From the NCBI RefSeq assembly GCF_042648445.1, contig NZ_JBHRYB010000016.1, forward strand, positions 1 to 64,000: a stretch of 64,000 nt of DNA, read 5' to 3'. Below, piece by piece: positions 25,460-34,283 of this stretch. Below the pieces are notes generated by a model. The model was not told the origin of the DNA. It did no database searches and saw only the letters and a program-made list of their open reading frames with translations. The first letter of the stretch is position 1. Each line of letters opens with the position of its first letter. Both the position numbers and the translations under genes were made by a program. Source of the DNA: Bacterioplanoides pacificum (lineage in GTDB: Bacteria > Pseudomonadota > Gammaproteobacteria > Pseudomonadales > Oceanobacteraceae).

Positions 25460-27331
25460 TTATTCTTCGGGTGACGGAGCCAAATTCCGGGTTAATTTTT
25501 CATAAGCCTGGTAAGAGTTTTCGGCAATTTCGGCCGTTACCTTAACCGGCATATCGAGCAGTTGTTGTGCTGCCGCTTTACCCTGAGGGTCAATACGTAA
25601 ACTGGCAATACCACCACCTCCGAGGGCATTTTCCAGCAGCAGGTTAAAGGCGTTTAACCCTGGTAACGGGAACAGGCGGGTGCGGCTGTCGGGGGCATCC
25701 AATAGGTGACTCAGATATTCGCTGATCGCTTGTGGACGTAACGCCTGCTGAATATAGGGCAGGTATTCGACTTCACGCGCCATGACGCCAATATTGCAAT
25801 GGTTGCCTTTGTCGCCGCTGCGTGCCAGCGCCAGATAAATTAATGGCACCTCTGCCGTTAATGTGGCGATTTCGCTGTTGATGGCTGGCTGGATATCGCT
25901 GCTGTGGTCCGGCGTGGTACCACTGTGATTGATAGCGACAGCCTGTGGCTCGTTTGTGTTCATCAGGCGCACGCTGACAGGCACCTGTTCTTTGGGCCAC
26001 AAAAAAGAAAATAAACGGATAACCGGGCTGGGTTTTGGCCGCCCGCCAACCATACCGGTAATACCCGGTGCCATGGCGGTGGCTGCCTGAGCAATTTCCC
26101 GGGCAAAAATTCCCAGTGCTGCTTTGTCGTTATGCTGCACCGCAATTTTTACGGTGACTTCCCGGTTATGTTGCATGCAGGCGTGTGCACCGTAGCTGGT
26201 TTCACTGCCAAGAATTTCGATATTTGTTTGTTTAAAGTCGTCGAATTGCTGCATGTTCAGCAGCCGGCTGACGCGCTGTATGATGGCATCCGCAACGGCC
26301 TGACCTTTTTGTACGGCTTCACGGCCTCCAATCATAAAGGTGGCGGTACAGCGGAAACCGTCCATATAGGTGGCCGACACTTTATATCGATCACCGGGTG
26401 CCCGGCCTCTGGCGTTACTGACTTTCACCTGGTTGTCGCCAAGCTGTTCCAGCTTAACCTGGCTGAAATCGCAGCTAACGTCCGGCAGACAATAATTTAC
26501 CGGGTCACCAATTTCATATAACAGCTGTTCGCCGACGCTGTGGACCGAAACCAGCCCGCCGGTATTTTCCGGTTTGGACACCACAAAGCTGCCGTCGGCA
26601 GCACACTCGACAATCGGAAACCCCATATTGGCGTAACCGCCATTTTTGCGGCTTTGTTCACCATAAGCGACCAGCTGCCAGTCGGTAAAATTACCGCCGG
26701 TGCATTGAGCGCCACACTCAATGATATGACCTGCCAGAGAGCCCTGAGCGAGTAGGTCATAATCGTCTGCCTGCCAGTTAAACTCATGCATGAGCGGGCC
26801 AAGTACGACGGCGGAATCGACACAGCGACCGGTAATAACAATATCCGCACCACTACTCAGCGCCTGGTAAATGGCCGGTGCTCCCAGATAAGCGTTAACG
26901 CTCAGACACTGGTCGGGCAGGGCGTCTGCGGAGAACATTTCCTTAACGCCGGCGGCAGCCAGATCGGCCTGGTTCGCTGTCAGGTTATCGCCTTCGACTG
27001 CCGCAACCGTCAGTGACAGCCCGGCATCGTTAATGACCGCCTGCAGTGCTTCGGCACAACCACGGACGTTAATGCCGCCGGCATTGCTGACCACCTTAAT
27101 GCCCTGCTGGGCGATGCCGGGTAATACAGATTTCAGCACCTGAACAAAATCCGGGGCAAAGCCAGCCTGTGGATTTTTCAGACGGGCGCCGGCCATGATC
27201 GACATAGTCACTTCGGCCAGATAATCGAATACCAGATAATCCAGCTTGCCCTGATTCACCAGCTGCTGTGCAGCTGCAGCAGTATCGCCCCAGAAAGCTG
27301 AGGCACAGCCAATACGGACCGCTTGTTTCAT
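25460..27331 (-). CDS. atuA: Acyclic terpene utilization protein AtuA
   Basis: 623 residues. The large N-terminal DUF1446/AtuA domain (about 4-455) opens with RIGCASAFWGDTAAAAQQL and includes NAGGINVRGCAEAL and TGRCVDSAVVLGP. A smaller C-terminal alpha/beta domain (about 495-600: LIYLALARSGDKGNHCNIG) follows, as in other AtuA proteins. AtuA is required for growth on citronellol/geraniol in Pseudomonas, but its reaction is not firmly established. It is the first gene of the minus-strand operon, divergent from the TetR regulator, with a palindromic operator between them. Confidence 0.92.
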   Translation of the reverse strand: MKQAVRIGCASAFWGDTAAAAQQLVNQGKLDYLVFDYLAEVTMSIMAGARLKNPQAGFAPDFVQVLKSVLPGIAQQGIKVVSNAGGINVRGCAEALQAVINDAGLSLTVAAVEGDNLTANQADLAAAGVKEMFSADALPDQCLSVNAYLGAPAIYQALSSGADIVITGRCVDSAVVLGPLMHEFNWQADDYDLLAQGSLAGHIIECGAQCTGGNFTDWQLVAYGEQSRKNGGYANMGFPIVECAADGSFVVSKPENTGGLVSVHSVGEQLLYEIGDPVNYCLPDVSCDFSQVKLEQLGDNQVKVSNARGRAPGDRYKVSATYMDGFRCTATFMIGGREAVQKGQAVADAIIQRVSRLLNMQQFDDFKQTNIEILGSETSYGAHACMQHNREVTVKIAVQHNDKAALGIFAREIAQAATAMAPGITGMVGGRPKPSPVIRLFSFLWPKEQVPVSVRLMNTNEPQAVAINHSGTTPDHSSDIQPAINSEIATLTAEVPLIYLALARSGDKGNHCNIGVMAREVEYLPYIQQALRPQAISEYLSHLLDAPDSRTRLFPLPGLNAFNLLLENALGGGGIASLRIDPQGKAAAQQLLDMPVKVTAEIAENSYQAYEKLTRNLAPSPEE

Positions 27332-27392
27332 GTTGTCCTGCCTTTAACGTCGCCACTTGTGGTGTGAGTTGTGATTCATTGTTAAACAGACT

Positions 27393-27410
27393 ACCAAGCA
27401 AGCGCTTGGT
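27393..27410. promoter_or_regulatory. Putative AtuR operator
   Basis: ACCAAGC and GCTTGGT form a perfect inverted repeat around a four-base spacer (AAGC), midway between the divergent atuA and TetR-family genes. This is the size and position expected of a TetR-family autoregulated operator. Binding is inferred. Confidence 0.6.
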
Positions 27411-27465
27411 TTGTAAATCCCCGGGGGCAGGGTAAACTGTGGACTGTCTGAAAAAGACCCATACA

Positions 27466-28092
27466 ATGAAGCCTTTTAATGCGGAAGCCCTTATGACAGT
27501 TGTGCAGCAATTAATTGATGACGGCCGGTTAACCGACCCGGGCAGCGCCAAGGGACGGTTATTGGCTGCGGCAGCACAGCTGTTTAAACACAAGGGTTAT
27601 GAGCGTACGACGGTACGTGATCTGGCGTCTGAAATCGGCATTCAGTCGGGTAGTCTGTTTCATCATTATCCGTCGAAAGAGGCCATTCTGAAGGCGGTGA
27701 TGGAGGAAACCATCGTTCGTAATACCGCGCTGATGCAGGCCGGGCTGAGTCAGGCGGAGAGTCCGCGCGACAAGGTGCTGGCACTGATTCGCTGTGAGTT
27801 ACAGTCGATTTTGGGGGAAACCGGCGAAGCCATGAGTGTGCTGGTGTATGAATGGCGCTCGTTAAAACCCGACAGTCAGCAGCATATTCTGGCGCTGCGC
27901 GATATTTACGAACAGTTGTGGCTCGATACCCTGGCCGAAGCCCGTGCTGCCGGTATGGTACAGACCGATCCGTTTATCCTGCGGCGGTTTTTAACCGGCG
28001 CACTGAGCTGGACGACCAACTGGTATAAAGCGGATGGCGAAATCAGCATCGAACAGCTGGCTTTGGATGCGCTGACACTGGCAGTAAAATAG
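27466..28092 (+). CDS. atuR: TetR-family regulator of the atu cluster (AtuR-like)
   Basis: 208 residues from ATG 27466; ATG 27493 has a better SD (GGAAG) and would remove nine residues. The N-terminal helix-turn-helix is seen as AAAQLFKHKGYERTTVRDLASEIGIQSGSLFHHYPSKEAIL, characteristic of TetR (about residues 33-73). The C-terminal domain is helical and ligand-binding. Divergent to atuA, so it is most likely the repressor that responds to a terpenoid acyl-CoA or acid, as AtuR does in Pseudomonas. The ligand cannot be read from sequence. Confidence 0.85.
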   Translation: MKPFNAEALMTVVQQLIDDGRLTDPGSAKGRLLAAAAQLFKHKGYERTTVRDLASEIGIQSGSLFHHYPSKEAILKAVMEETIVRNTALMQAGLSQAESPRDKVLALIRCELQSILGETGEAMSVLVYEWRSLKPDSQQHILALRDIYEQLWLDTLAEARAAGMVQTDPFILRRFLTGALSWTTNWYKADGEISIEQLALDALTLAVK

Positions 28093-28200
28093 TTGCTGAC
28101 ACTTTTGTAAAGGATGGTAATGCCACCAACGGATTACTGGGCCGTTATGTTTTGGTCGCTTAAACTAAGACAAAACAATGATGACAGATGAGAGTGAACG

Positions 28201-28638
28201 ATGAAAAAAATAGTAATGACCGTGGCTCTGGCAACGATTGCGTCAACTTCGCTGGCCGACGTTAAGCCATTCGAAGCGGTAGAATATCGGAAAGGTATTT
28301 TTAAAGCGGTTAAGTGGCAGTTCGGTCCGATTGCTGACATGGTAAAAGGCAAGCAGGACTTTAACGCCGAAGAAATGGCCAGTCGTGCGACGAACCTGGC
28401 AGCATTAAGCAAAATGCCGCTGGATGGTTTCCGTGCCGGCACTTATGCGCGTGCCACCAGTGCGTTGCCGGTTATTGAAGAAAAATGGGATGAGTTTGCC
28501 GGTTTAATGGGTAAGTTTGAAACCAACACGGCAGCGCTGGCGGAAGCGGCACAAAGCGGTGATTTAAAACAGATTAAACCTGCATTTATTCAGGTGGCGA
28601 AAACCTGTAAATCCTGTCACGACCAGTATAAAGACTGA
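28201..28638 (+). CDS. Cytochrome c' (class II c-type cytochrome)
   Basis: 145 residues with a Sec signal peptide (MKKIVMTVALATIASTSLA, cut before DV). The mature part is a four-helix bundle with C-terminal haem-binding CKSCH (about 136-140) and early YRKGIF with the usual Tyr-Arg-Lys. Haem is bound in the periplasm. Cytochromes c' bind NO/CO or carry electrons. The gene converges on a cytochrome b561 gene; the two often occur together, and b561 may be its electron donor. A strong shared terminator lies between them. Confidence 0.93.
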   Translation: MKKIVMTVALATIASTSLADVKPFEAVEYRKGIFKAVKWQFGPIADMVKGKQDFNAEEMASRATNLAALSKMPLDGFRAGTYARATSALPVIEEKWDEFAGLMGKFETNTAALAEAAQSGDLKQIKPAFIQVAKTCKSCHDQYKD

Positions 28639-28657
28639 TTCAGATACGCCGCTAATA

Positions 28658-28697
28658 TAAAAAAACCTGACCCGGCTTAGCCAGGTCAGGTTTTTTA
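28658..28697. terminator. Bidirectional Rho-independent terminator between cytochrome genes
   Basis: CCTGACC (28666-28672) pairs with GGTCAGG (28684-28690), flanked by A6 on the left and T6 on the right. It can act on both convergent genes. Confidence 0.93.
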
Positions 28698-28727
28698 TGG
28701 GCCTCAGACGGCTGCGGAAGGCGCCGT

Positions 28728-29384
28728 TTAAAACCCCAGCCAGACGAATAAACCAGCGAATGCTGCGGCAAGAATCAGCCCCCGCAGCCAGTGTTGGCTG
28801 GTGATCGCGGTTTGTGGGGCCGCGGGTTTGCGGCCGTGAATCATCGCCTGAATCAGTTTTTCTTTTTTCACTAGCTGATGGAAAAACACCCCCGCCAGAT
28901 GCAGACCAATCGCCACCAGAATGACGTTAAATAACGCTTCGTGCCAGCGGGTGATTTCGATGCTCAGATCGTAGCTGATCAGGCTGGCCAGTGGTCCTTC
29001 GGTAAAAATATCGTCGTTGGCGAACAGGCCGGTTGCCGCCTGAGTTAACGCCAGCAATAACAAGGCAATGACCATCCAGCCGCCAAGTGGGTTATGGCCC
29101 TGATACTCAGGTGCGCTACCGGCTTTAAGTGATTTGGCATAATCCAGGGTGTTGGCCGGAGAACGTACAAAACTGCCAAAGCGGGCATAACGGCTGCCAA
29201 CAAAGCCCCAGATCAGGCGGAAGCCAACCAGTGATAATACCGCGTACCCACAACGCAGATGCCACTCCATCCAGTCGCCACCCTGTTCGGCGGTCCACCA
29301 GGCCAGGCCGATACTGGCGACCAATAGCCAGTGAAACAGACGGGTAAAACTGTCCCAGATCAGGGCGGAAGAGGGTTGTGTCAT
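28728..29384 (-). CDS. Cytochrome b561-type membrane protein
   Basis: 218 residues with four main membrane helices and a C-terminal fifth. Candidate haem ligands are His in FHWLL (about 18), HLRCGY (about 43), and the later RWHE and LHLAGVFFH. RLIWGFVGSRYARF after helix 2 is a family signature. It passes electrons across the inner membrane, probably to the adjacent periplasmic cytochrome c'. The start ATG 29384 gives the usual short cytoplasmic N-terminus before helix 1. Converges on the cytochrome c' gene. Confidence 0.9.
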   Translation of the reverse strand: MTQPSSALIWDSFTRLFHWLLVASIGLAWWTAEQGGDWMEWHLRCGYAVLSLVGFRLIWGFVGSRYARFGSFVRSPANTLDYAKSLKAGSAPEYQGHNPLGGWMVIALLLLALTQAATGLFANDDIFTEGPLASLISYDLSIEITRWHEALFNVILVAIGLHLAGVFFHQLVKKEKLIQAMIHGRKPAAPQTAITSQHWLRGLILAAAFAGLFVWLGF

Positions 29385-29491
29385 GGTTAACGTCTCGCAG
29401 AAAATCGCTGCGGCTGACCGGTTGGCCAGCGCGGCCTATAGCTTACCGCAGAGCCGCGCAGGACAGCGAAAAGAATTGAAAAGATGCCGTG

Positions 29492-30268
29492 TCAGTTTTT
29501 TTCTTCTGCCCGTAATGTCAGAATTTCATAGCCATCGTCGGTCACCAGAATAGTGTGCTCCCACTGAGCGGATAATTTTTTATCCTTGGTTACCACGGTC
29601 CAGCCATCTTTTTTGGTTTTGGTGCGGTAGCTGCCCTGATTTACCATAGGTTCGATGGTGAAGGTCATGCCTGCTTTCAGTTCCAGTCCGGTGCCAGGCC
29701 GGCCATAGTGTAATACCTGGGGTTCTTCGTGCATTTCGCGGCCAATACCGTGGCCACAATATTCCCGTACAATACTGTACCCTTCCGCTTCCGCGACCTG
29801 CTGAATGGCATGGCCAACGTCACCCAAACGGGCACCGGGCTTAACCACTTCGATGCCGGCCATCATCGCCTGGTAGGTGGTTTTTACCAGTTTACGCGCT
29901 GCCGGTGATGCATCCGGCATAACATACATTTTGCTGGAGTCGGCGATAAATCCGTTTTTTTCCAGAGTAATATCGAGGTTGATAATATCGCTGCTTTTTA
30001 ACGGGTGAGTGGTGTTAGGCATGCCATGGCAAACCACTTCATTGACCGAGGTATTCAGTGTATAGGGATAGTCGTATTGGCCTTTGCTGGCCGGACGTGC
30101 CTGTAACTCCTGAGTGATAAAACGTTCCACTTCATCGTTAATTGCCATGGTGGTGACTCCGGGTTTAACAAAGTCATCCAGCATGGCAAACACCTGGGCT
30201 AATAAGCGCCCGGATTCGCGCATCAGTTCTGCTTGTTCGGCATTTTTAATATTGGGTTGTTGCTGCAT
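29492..30268 (-). CDS. map: Type I methionine aminopeptidase (map paralogue)
   Basis: 258 residues. Metal ligands lie in INLDITLEKNGF (one Asp), the SSK segment where a second Asp would be expected, EYCGHGIGREMHEEP (His) and FTIEPMV (Glu). The second Asp position reads DSSKMYVM, as in the diverged map subgroup. It removes the initiator Met from nascent proteins. It starts four bases after a ParD-like gene, an arrangement known for accessory map copies; it is not next to rpsB/tsf, where the main map gene usually sits. It may therefore be a second copy. Confidence 0.9.
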   Translation of the reverse strand: MQQQPNIKNAEQAELMRESGRLLAQVFAMLDDFVKPGVTTMAINDEVERFITQELQARPASKGQYDYPYTLNTSVNEVVCHGMPNTTHPLKSSDIINLDITLEKNGFIADSSKMYVMPDASPAARKLVKTTYQAMMAGIEVVKPGARLGDVGHAIQQVAEAEGYSIVREYCGHGIGREMHEEPQVLHYGRPGTGLELKAGMTFTIEPMVNQGSYRTKTKKDGWTVVTKDKKLSAQWEHTILVTDDGYEILTLRAEEKN

Positions 30269-30272
30269 CTGG

Positions 30273-30488
30273 TTATCCCGCCCGCTGTAATTTCAGTTTA
30301 CTGACATCCAGCTGATGGTGTTCCAGCTGTTGTTGCACAATGTCGCGGAAGGTCAGTTCCGGATTCAGCTCGGCCAACATACCCATACGAATCCAGAATT
30401 CTGCCTGGGAGTTAATTGAACGTGACATGACGGCACTCGATTTTCGGATTTCTTCATGCAGTTCATCGGAGATTTTGACGATGCCCAT
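30273..30488 (-). CDS. ParD-like antitoxin-family protein
   Basis: 71 residues. The N-terminus (MGIVKISDELHEEIRKSSAVMSRSINSQAEF) fits a ribbon-helix-helix DNA-binding fold of the ParD-like family; the C-terminus is Gln/Leu-rich and helical. No parE toxin follows; map does, four bases downstream. It is probably an autoregulator, as CGTATACG and an ATACG-GAT-CGTAT repeat lie 24 bases upstream. The pair could be a regulator with its target gene rather than a toxin-antitoxin system. Confidence 0.75.
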   Translation of the reverse strand: MGIVKISDELHEEIRKSSAVMSRSINSQAEFWIRMGMLAELNPELTFRDIVQQQLEHHQLDVSKLKLQRAG

Positions 30489-30511
30489 GGTGATCTCAGT
30501 AATATATAAAA

Positions 30512-30527
30512 CGTATACGGATCGTAT
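30512..30527 (-). promoter_or_regulatory. Palindromic operator candidate upstream of the ParD-like gene
   Basis: CGTATACG (30512-30519) is a perfect palindrome and overlaps an ATACG/CGTAT inverted repeat (30515-30527). TATATA lies between it and the start codon. Such repeats are typical of ribbon-helix-helix autoregulation. Confidence 0.5.
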
Positions 30528-30547
30528 GTTATTGAAGGCGGCGGCGT

Positions 30548-31042
30548 CTACAGCAGCAGCGTGGGTTTGATTGCAACAAACTGATCCGCTGCGGCGATCA
30601 GTGAGTCGGCGGTCAGGGGCTCGGCACCATAAACTTCAACCCGGGTGCGGAATTTATGTTGCAGACGTTGTACCAGAATACCAAAGTCGCCGTCACCGGA
30701 AGCCAATACCAGGGTATCGGCTTCCGCTGCGTATTCCACCGCATCCAGTGTAATGCCCACATCCCAGTCGCCTTTGGCCGTGCCATCGGCACGCTGAATA
30801 TAAGGTTTGAGTTTTACCTGAAAGCCAATCGCGCGCAGGATATTCTGAAACTGTTTTTGTTTTTCGTCACCACGATCCACCGCATAAGCGATGGCTTTGA
30901 CCACCTTGCGCGGTGAACCATCGGCGCTGTGCGTCGCTATTTTCCAGAACTGGTTGTAATCGAAGTTGCGGCCAAATGCCTGGCGACAGGTGTAATAGAT
31001 GTTTTGCACATCGACCAGAATAACGACGTTGTTGGCGGGCAT
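30548..31042 (-). CDS. NYN-domain (LabA/DUF88-type) putative RNase
   Basis: 164 residues from ATG 31042 (GTG 31045 possible). PIN-like NYN fold: VVILVDVQNIYY (first Asp, about 10), KAIAYAVDRGD, GDWDVGITLDAV (about 91-102) and LASGDGDFGILV (about 113-124) provide the acidic metal site. These proteins act as single-strand RNA nucleases or in RNA regulation. The catalytic Asp set appears complete. It lies between the methyltransferase and the ParD-like gene on the same strand with 60-70 base gaps, perhaps one transcription unit of RNA-related genes. Confidence 0.87.
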   Translation of the reverse strand: MPANNVVILVDVQNIYYTCRQAFGRNFDYNQFWKIATHSADGSPRKVVKAIAYAVDRGDEKQKQFQNILRAIGFQVKLKPYIQRADGTAKGDWDVGITLDAVEYAAEADTLVLASGDGDFGILVQRLQHKFRTRVEVYGAEPLTADSLIAAADQFVAIKPTLLL

Positions 31043-31109
31043 CACTTTTCTCTGAATATTCGGAATACTAGCGGAATTCTTTCGCTAGCATTCAATTATC
31101 TGACGGAGT

Positions 31110-31619
31110 TTAACGTTTCACTTTTGCGCGATTATTCACATCACGGCTGGCACGAATCAAATCATCGCCGGCGAAGCTGAGGTCTGCTTTAGAGACCCGG
31201 TCGTATAAAACCACATTCACCGTCGCCGCCAGATTCAGGCAGCCGATGGTGGGTAAATACACCACCTCATCAGCCTGGTCGATGATGGCCTGGCTGATGT
31301 TGCCATCTTCCGGGCCAAAAATATAATGCGCGTTTTGTGGGTGTTTAAAATCAGGCAAACAGGTGGCGCCTTCGACTAATTCTACGCAGACGATTTTTGC
31401 TTGTGGGTCTGCGCAGTCAATTAATGATTCAACACCTTGCAGCAAAATTTTGTCGCTGATGTTTTGTGTGTCGGTGCTGAATTTGGCAGCAATATCGTAA
31501 CGGCGGCCGGTGTAATACACTTCATCCGCGCCCAAACAGCCGGCTGCCCGCATAACCGAACCAACATTGGATGGGCTTTTGGGGTTAGTTAATCCGATGG
31601 TAACTTTGGTTTTGTTCAT
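31110..31619 (-). CDS. TrmH/SpoU-family RNA 2'-O-methyltransferase
   Basis: 169 residues from ATG 31619. SPOUT motif 1 is NPKSPSNVGSVMRAAGCLGAD (first part about 11-20), motif 2 is YIFGPEDGNIS (about 110-120), motif 3 is CLNLAATVNVVLYDR (about 135-149). The final motif reads CLNLAATVN rather than the usual LNVSVA. The single-domain size fits TrmL-like or related SpoU enzymes; which tRNA or rRNA is modified cannot be told. The start follows the ridA terminator by 14 bases and has no strong SD. Confidence 0.87.
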   Translation of the reverse strand: MNKTKVTIGLTNPKSPSNVGSVMRAAGCLGADEVYYTGRRYDIAAKFSTDTQNISDKILLQGVESLIDCADPQAKIVCVELVEGATCLPDFKHPQNAHYIFGPEDGNISQAIIDQADEVVYLPTIGCLNLAATVNVVLYDRVSKADLSFAGDDLIRASRDVNNRAKVKR

Positions 31620-31633
31620 AAAAACTGATGCTT

Positions 31634-31673
31634 TAAAAAAATAAAAAGCCCCGACGTTTTCACTGTCGGGGCC
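31634..31673 (-). terminator. Rho-independent terminator after ridA
   Basis: GGCCCCGAC pairs with GTCGGGGC around a nine-base loop on the minus strand (31673-31650), followed by T5-A-T7. It ends the gmk-rpoZ-spoT-ridA transcription unit. Confidence 0.93.
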
Positions 31674-31751
31674 TGAGAAAGTAGCCAATGGCAATATTAT
31701 GTCGCTGCTTTTGAAAAGCCATCAGCCACTTCTTGTTATTTTGAATAGCTG

Positions 31752-32135
31752 TTAGTCCAGCTCTAAAATGCCATCCATTTCAACACCGGCATCTTTCGGT
31801 AACTGAGCAACACCAATGGCTGCCCGGGCCGGATATGGCTGTTCAAAGTATTGCGCCATGACCTGATTAACCGTGGTGAAATTGCTCAGGTCGGTGAGAA
31901 AGATATTCAGTTTGGCAATATCCTGTAATTGACCACCCGCGGCTTCACAGACGGCACTCAGGTTTTTAAACACCTGATGGATCTGGGCTTCAATATCACC
32001 ATCAACCATTTCCATGGTTGCTGGTACCAGTGGGATCTGACCCGACAGATACACCGTTTTATTAACTTTAACCGCCTGCGAGTAGGTGCCAATAGCGGCT
32101 GGAGCGTTGTCGGTGGCGATAATTTCACGTGCCAT
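31752..32135 (-). CDS. ridA: RidA family enamine/imine deaminase
   Basis: 127 residues, the usual RidA length. It has APAAIGTYSQAVKVNKTVYLSGQIPL with the canonical YSQ and SGQ elements, and the signature PARAAIGVAQLPKDAGVEM near the C-terminus with the catalytic Arg. It hydrolyses reactive 2-aminoacrylate-type enamines made by PLP enzymes. It lies two bases downstream of spoT, an order widely kept in gammaproteobacteria, and ends the operon at the terminator. Confidence 0.95.
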   Translation of the reverse strand: MAREIIATDNAPAAIGTYSQAVKVNKTVYLSGQIPLVPATMEMVDGDIEAQIHQVFKNLSAVCEAAGGQLQDIAKLNIFLTDLSNFTTVNQVMAQYFEQPYPARAAIGVAQLPKDAGVEMDGILELD

Positions 32136-32137
32136 GG

Positions 32138-34258
32138 TCAGTCCTTATTTTTTCTGCGAACAATTTTATTGACCCCGCGAATATTTCGCAGGCGACGGAT
32201 AGCGCGGGCCAGGTGGCGACGACCCTGAACGCTGACTTTCATATGAATAACGCTGAGGCGGGCATCGCGTTCTTCAACATCAATTTTTTCAATGCTGGCG
32301 TCGGCCTGGTTAATGGCACTGGCCAGCTCGACCACGATGCCGCGGCGGTTTTCCAGATACACACGCAGGTCGACGGTGAATTCGCTGTCGATATCTTTAT
32401 CCCAGGACAGGGTAATAAATTTTTCCTGGTTGTTCTGGTAATCCTGAACGTTTTTACAGGCTTCGGTGTGTACTACCAGACCACGTCCTGAACTGGCGTG
32501 GCCAACGATGGCATCACCGGGTATCGGGCTGCAGCATTTGGCAAAACTGACCACCAGACCTTCGGTGCCTTTAATCGCCAGCGGCGATTGTTCGTATGCA
32601 TCGAGGTCGATATCGGTGTCTTTATTGGCGACCAATAAACGGCGCGCCATGATGGGTGCCATACGACTGCCGGAACCAATTTCTTCCAGCAGATCATCGA
32701 AGGTTTCCAGCCCGGTTTCTTTTAATACCTGTTCGATATGAATCTGGTCGATATCGTCCAGGGTTTTGGTCAGGTCGTTGAGTGCTTTATTCAGCAGCCG
32801 TTCGCCCAGAGATACCGACTCACTGCGACGCTGGTTCTTCAGATAGCTGCGGATATTGGAGCGGGCTTTGCCGGTGACTACAAAATTGAGCCAGGCCGGG
32901 TTCGGACTGGAGTTCGGACCGGTGACAATCTGTACGGTCTGGCCGTTTTGCAGTGTGGCACTTAACGGTGCCAGCTGACGGTTAATGCGGCAGGCGATGC
33001 AGCGGTTGCCGACATCGGTATGCACCGCATAGGCAAAGTCGACGGCGGTAGAACCGGCGGGTAATTCCAGAATTGTCCCTTTTGGAGTGAAGACGTAAAT
33101 CTCTTCCGGGAATAAATCGACTTTAACGTGTTCGACAAATTCGATCGGGCTGCCAGCATTTTTCTGCAGCTCCAGTAAATTCTGTACCCACTGACGTGCC
33201 CGTTGAGTGCCGCTGGTCTGATCGCTTTCGGATTTATACAACCAGTGAGCAGCAATACCATGGTTAGCCATGGCTTCCATTTCTTCGCTGCGGATCTGAA
33301 TCTCGATTGGCACGCCACCCATACCGATTAAGGTCGTATGTAACGACTGATAGCCATTGGCCTTGGGGATCGCGATATAGTCTTTAAAACGCCCGGGAAT
33401 CGGCTTATACAGTGAGTGCATGACGCCGAGAATACGATAGCAGTCGTCGACGCTGTCAGTGATGATGCGGAAACCGTAAACGTCCATGATGTCGGTTAAC
33501 GATTTGCGCTTCTCTCGCATTTTATTGTAAATGCTCGACAGGTGCTTTTCGCGGCCAACCACCCGTGCCTGAATGTTGGCTTCCCCTAAGCGATTACGCA
33601 CAGCTGACGATATTTTATCCACCATTTCTGAGCGATTACCACGGGCGGCTTTTACCGCTTTGGCAATCAGCCCGGAACGCATCGGGTAAATGGCTTCGAA
33701 ACACAGTTCTTCCATTTCGATGCGAATATCGTTAATGCCCAGCCGGTTCGCAATCGGCACATAGATATCCAGGCTTTCCCGTGCCACACGGCGGCGTTTT
33801 TCCGGCCGCAGTGATCCAAGGGTACGCAGATTGTGCAGCCGGTCGGCCAGCTTAACCAGTATCACCCGGATGTCTTTCGCCATGGCCATGGCCATTTTCT
33901 GAAAGTTTTCCGCCTGTTGCTGCTCTTTGCTTTCGAAGTGGATATTCGTCAGTTTGGAAACGCCATCGACCAGATCGGTGACGACATTGCCAAACTGTTG
34001 TGCCAGGGCGCTTTTCGGGATACCGGTGTCTTCGATGACATCGTGCAACATCGCGGCCATCAGACTCTGATGGTCGAGGTGCATATCAGCAAGAATGTTG
34101 GCAACCGCCAGGGGATGGATGATGTAGGGCTCACCGCTGCGGCGGCGCTGGCCTTCGTGGGCCTGTTCTGCGTAATAATAAGCGCGACTGACCTGTTTGA
34201 TCTGGCTGTTGCTCAGATACTTGCTCAGTCGCTCTTCAAGGGCATTAAGGGTGGGCAC
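32138..34258 (-). CDS. spoT: Bifunctional (p)ppGpp synthase/hydrolase SpoT
   Basis: 706 residues from GTG 34258. The HD hydrolase motif HDVIED is at 72-77, the synthetase domain holds DYIAIPKANGYQSLHT, the TGS domain starts VFTPKGTILELPAGST, then a conserved zinc-finger/helical region (CCSPIPGD) and a C-terminal ACT domain. The longer open frame to 34357 would run into rpoZ, so the GTG, 25 bases past the rpoZ stop, is chosen; it also aligns with the usual SpoT N-terminus. It makes and degrades the stringent alarmone. Between rpoZ and ridA, as in E. coli relatives. Confidence 0.96.
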   Translation of the reverse strand: MPTLNALEERLSKYLSNSQIKQVSRAYYYAEQAHEGQRRRSGEPYIIHPLAVANILADMHLDHQSLMAAMLHDVIEDTGIPKSALAQQFGNVVTDLVDGVSKLTNIHFESKEQQQAENFQKMAMAMAKDIRVILVKLADRLHNLRTLGSLRPEKRRRVARESLDIYVPIANRLGINDIRIEMEELCFEAIYPMRSGLIAKAVKAARGNRSEMVDKISSAVRNRLGEANIQARVVGREKHLSSIYNKMREKRKSLTDIMDVYGFRIITDSVDDCYRILGVMHSLYKPIPGRFKDYIAIPKANGYQSLHTTLIGMGGVPIEIQIRSEEMEAMANHGIAAHWLYKSESDQTSGTQRARQWVQNLLELQKNAGSPIEFVEHVKVDLFPEEIYVFTPKGTILELPAGSTAVDFAYAVHTDVGNRCIACRINRQLAPLSATLQNGQTVQIVTGPNSSPNPAWLNFVVTGKARSNIRSYLKNQRRSESVSLGERLLNKALNDLTKTLDDIDQIHIEQVLKETGLETFDDLLEEIGSGSRMAPIMARRLLVANKDTDIDLDAYEQSPLAIKGTEGLVVSFAKCCSPIPGDAIVGHASSGRGLVVHTEACKNVQDYQNNQEKFITLSWDKDIDSEFTVDLRVYLENRRGIVVELASAINQADASIEKIDVEERDARLSVIHMKVSVQGRRHLARAIRRLRNIRGVNKIVRRKNKD

Positions 34259-34283
34259 GGAAGCTGAATAACCTCGTTGTTGC

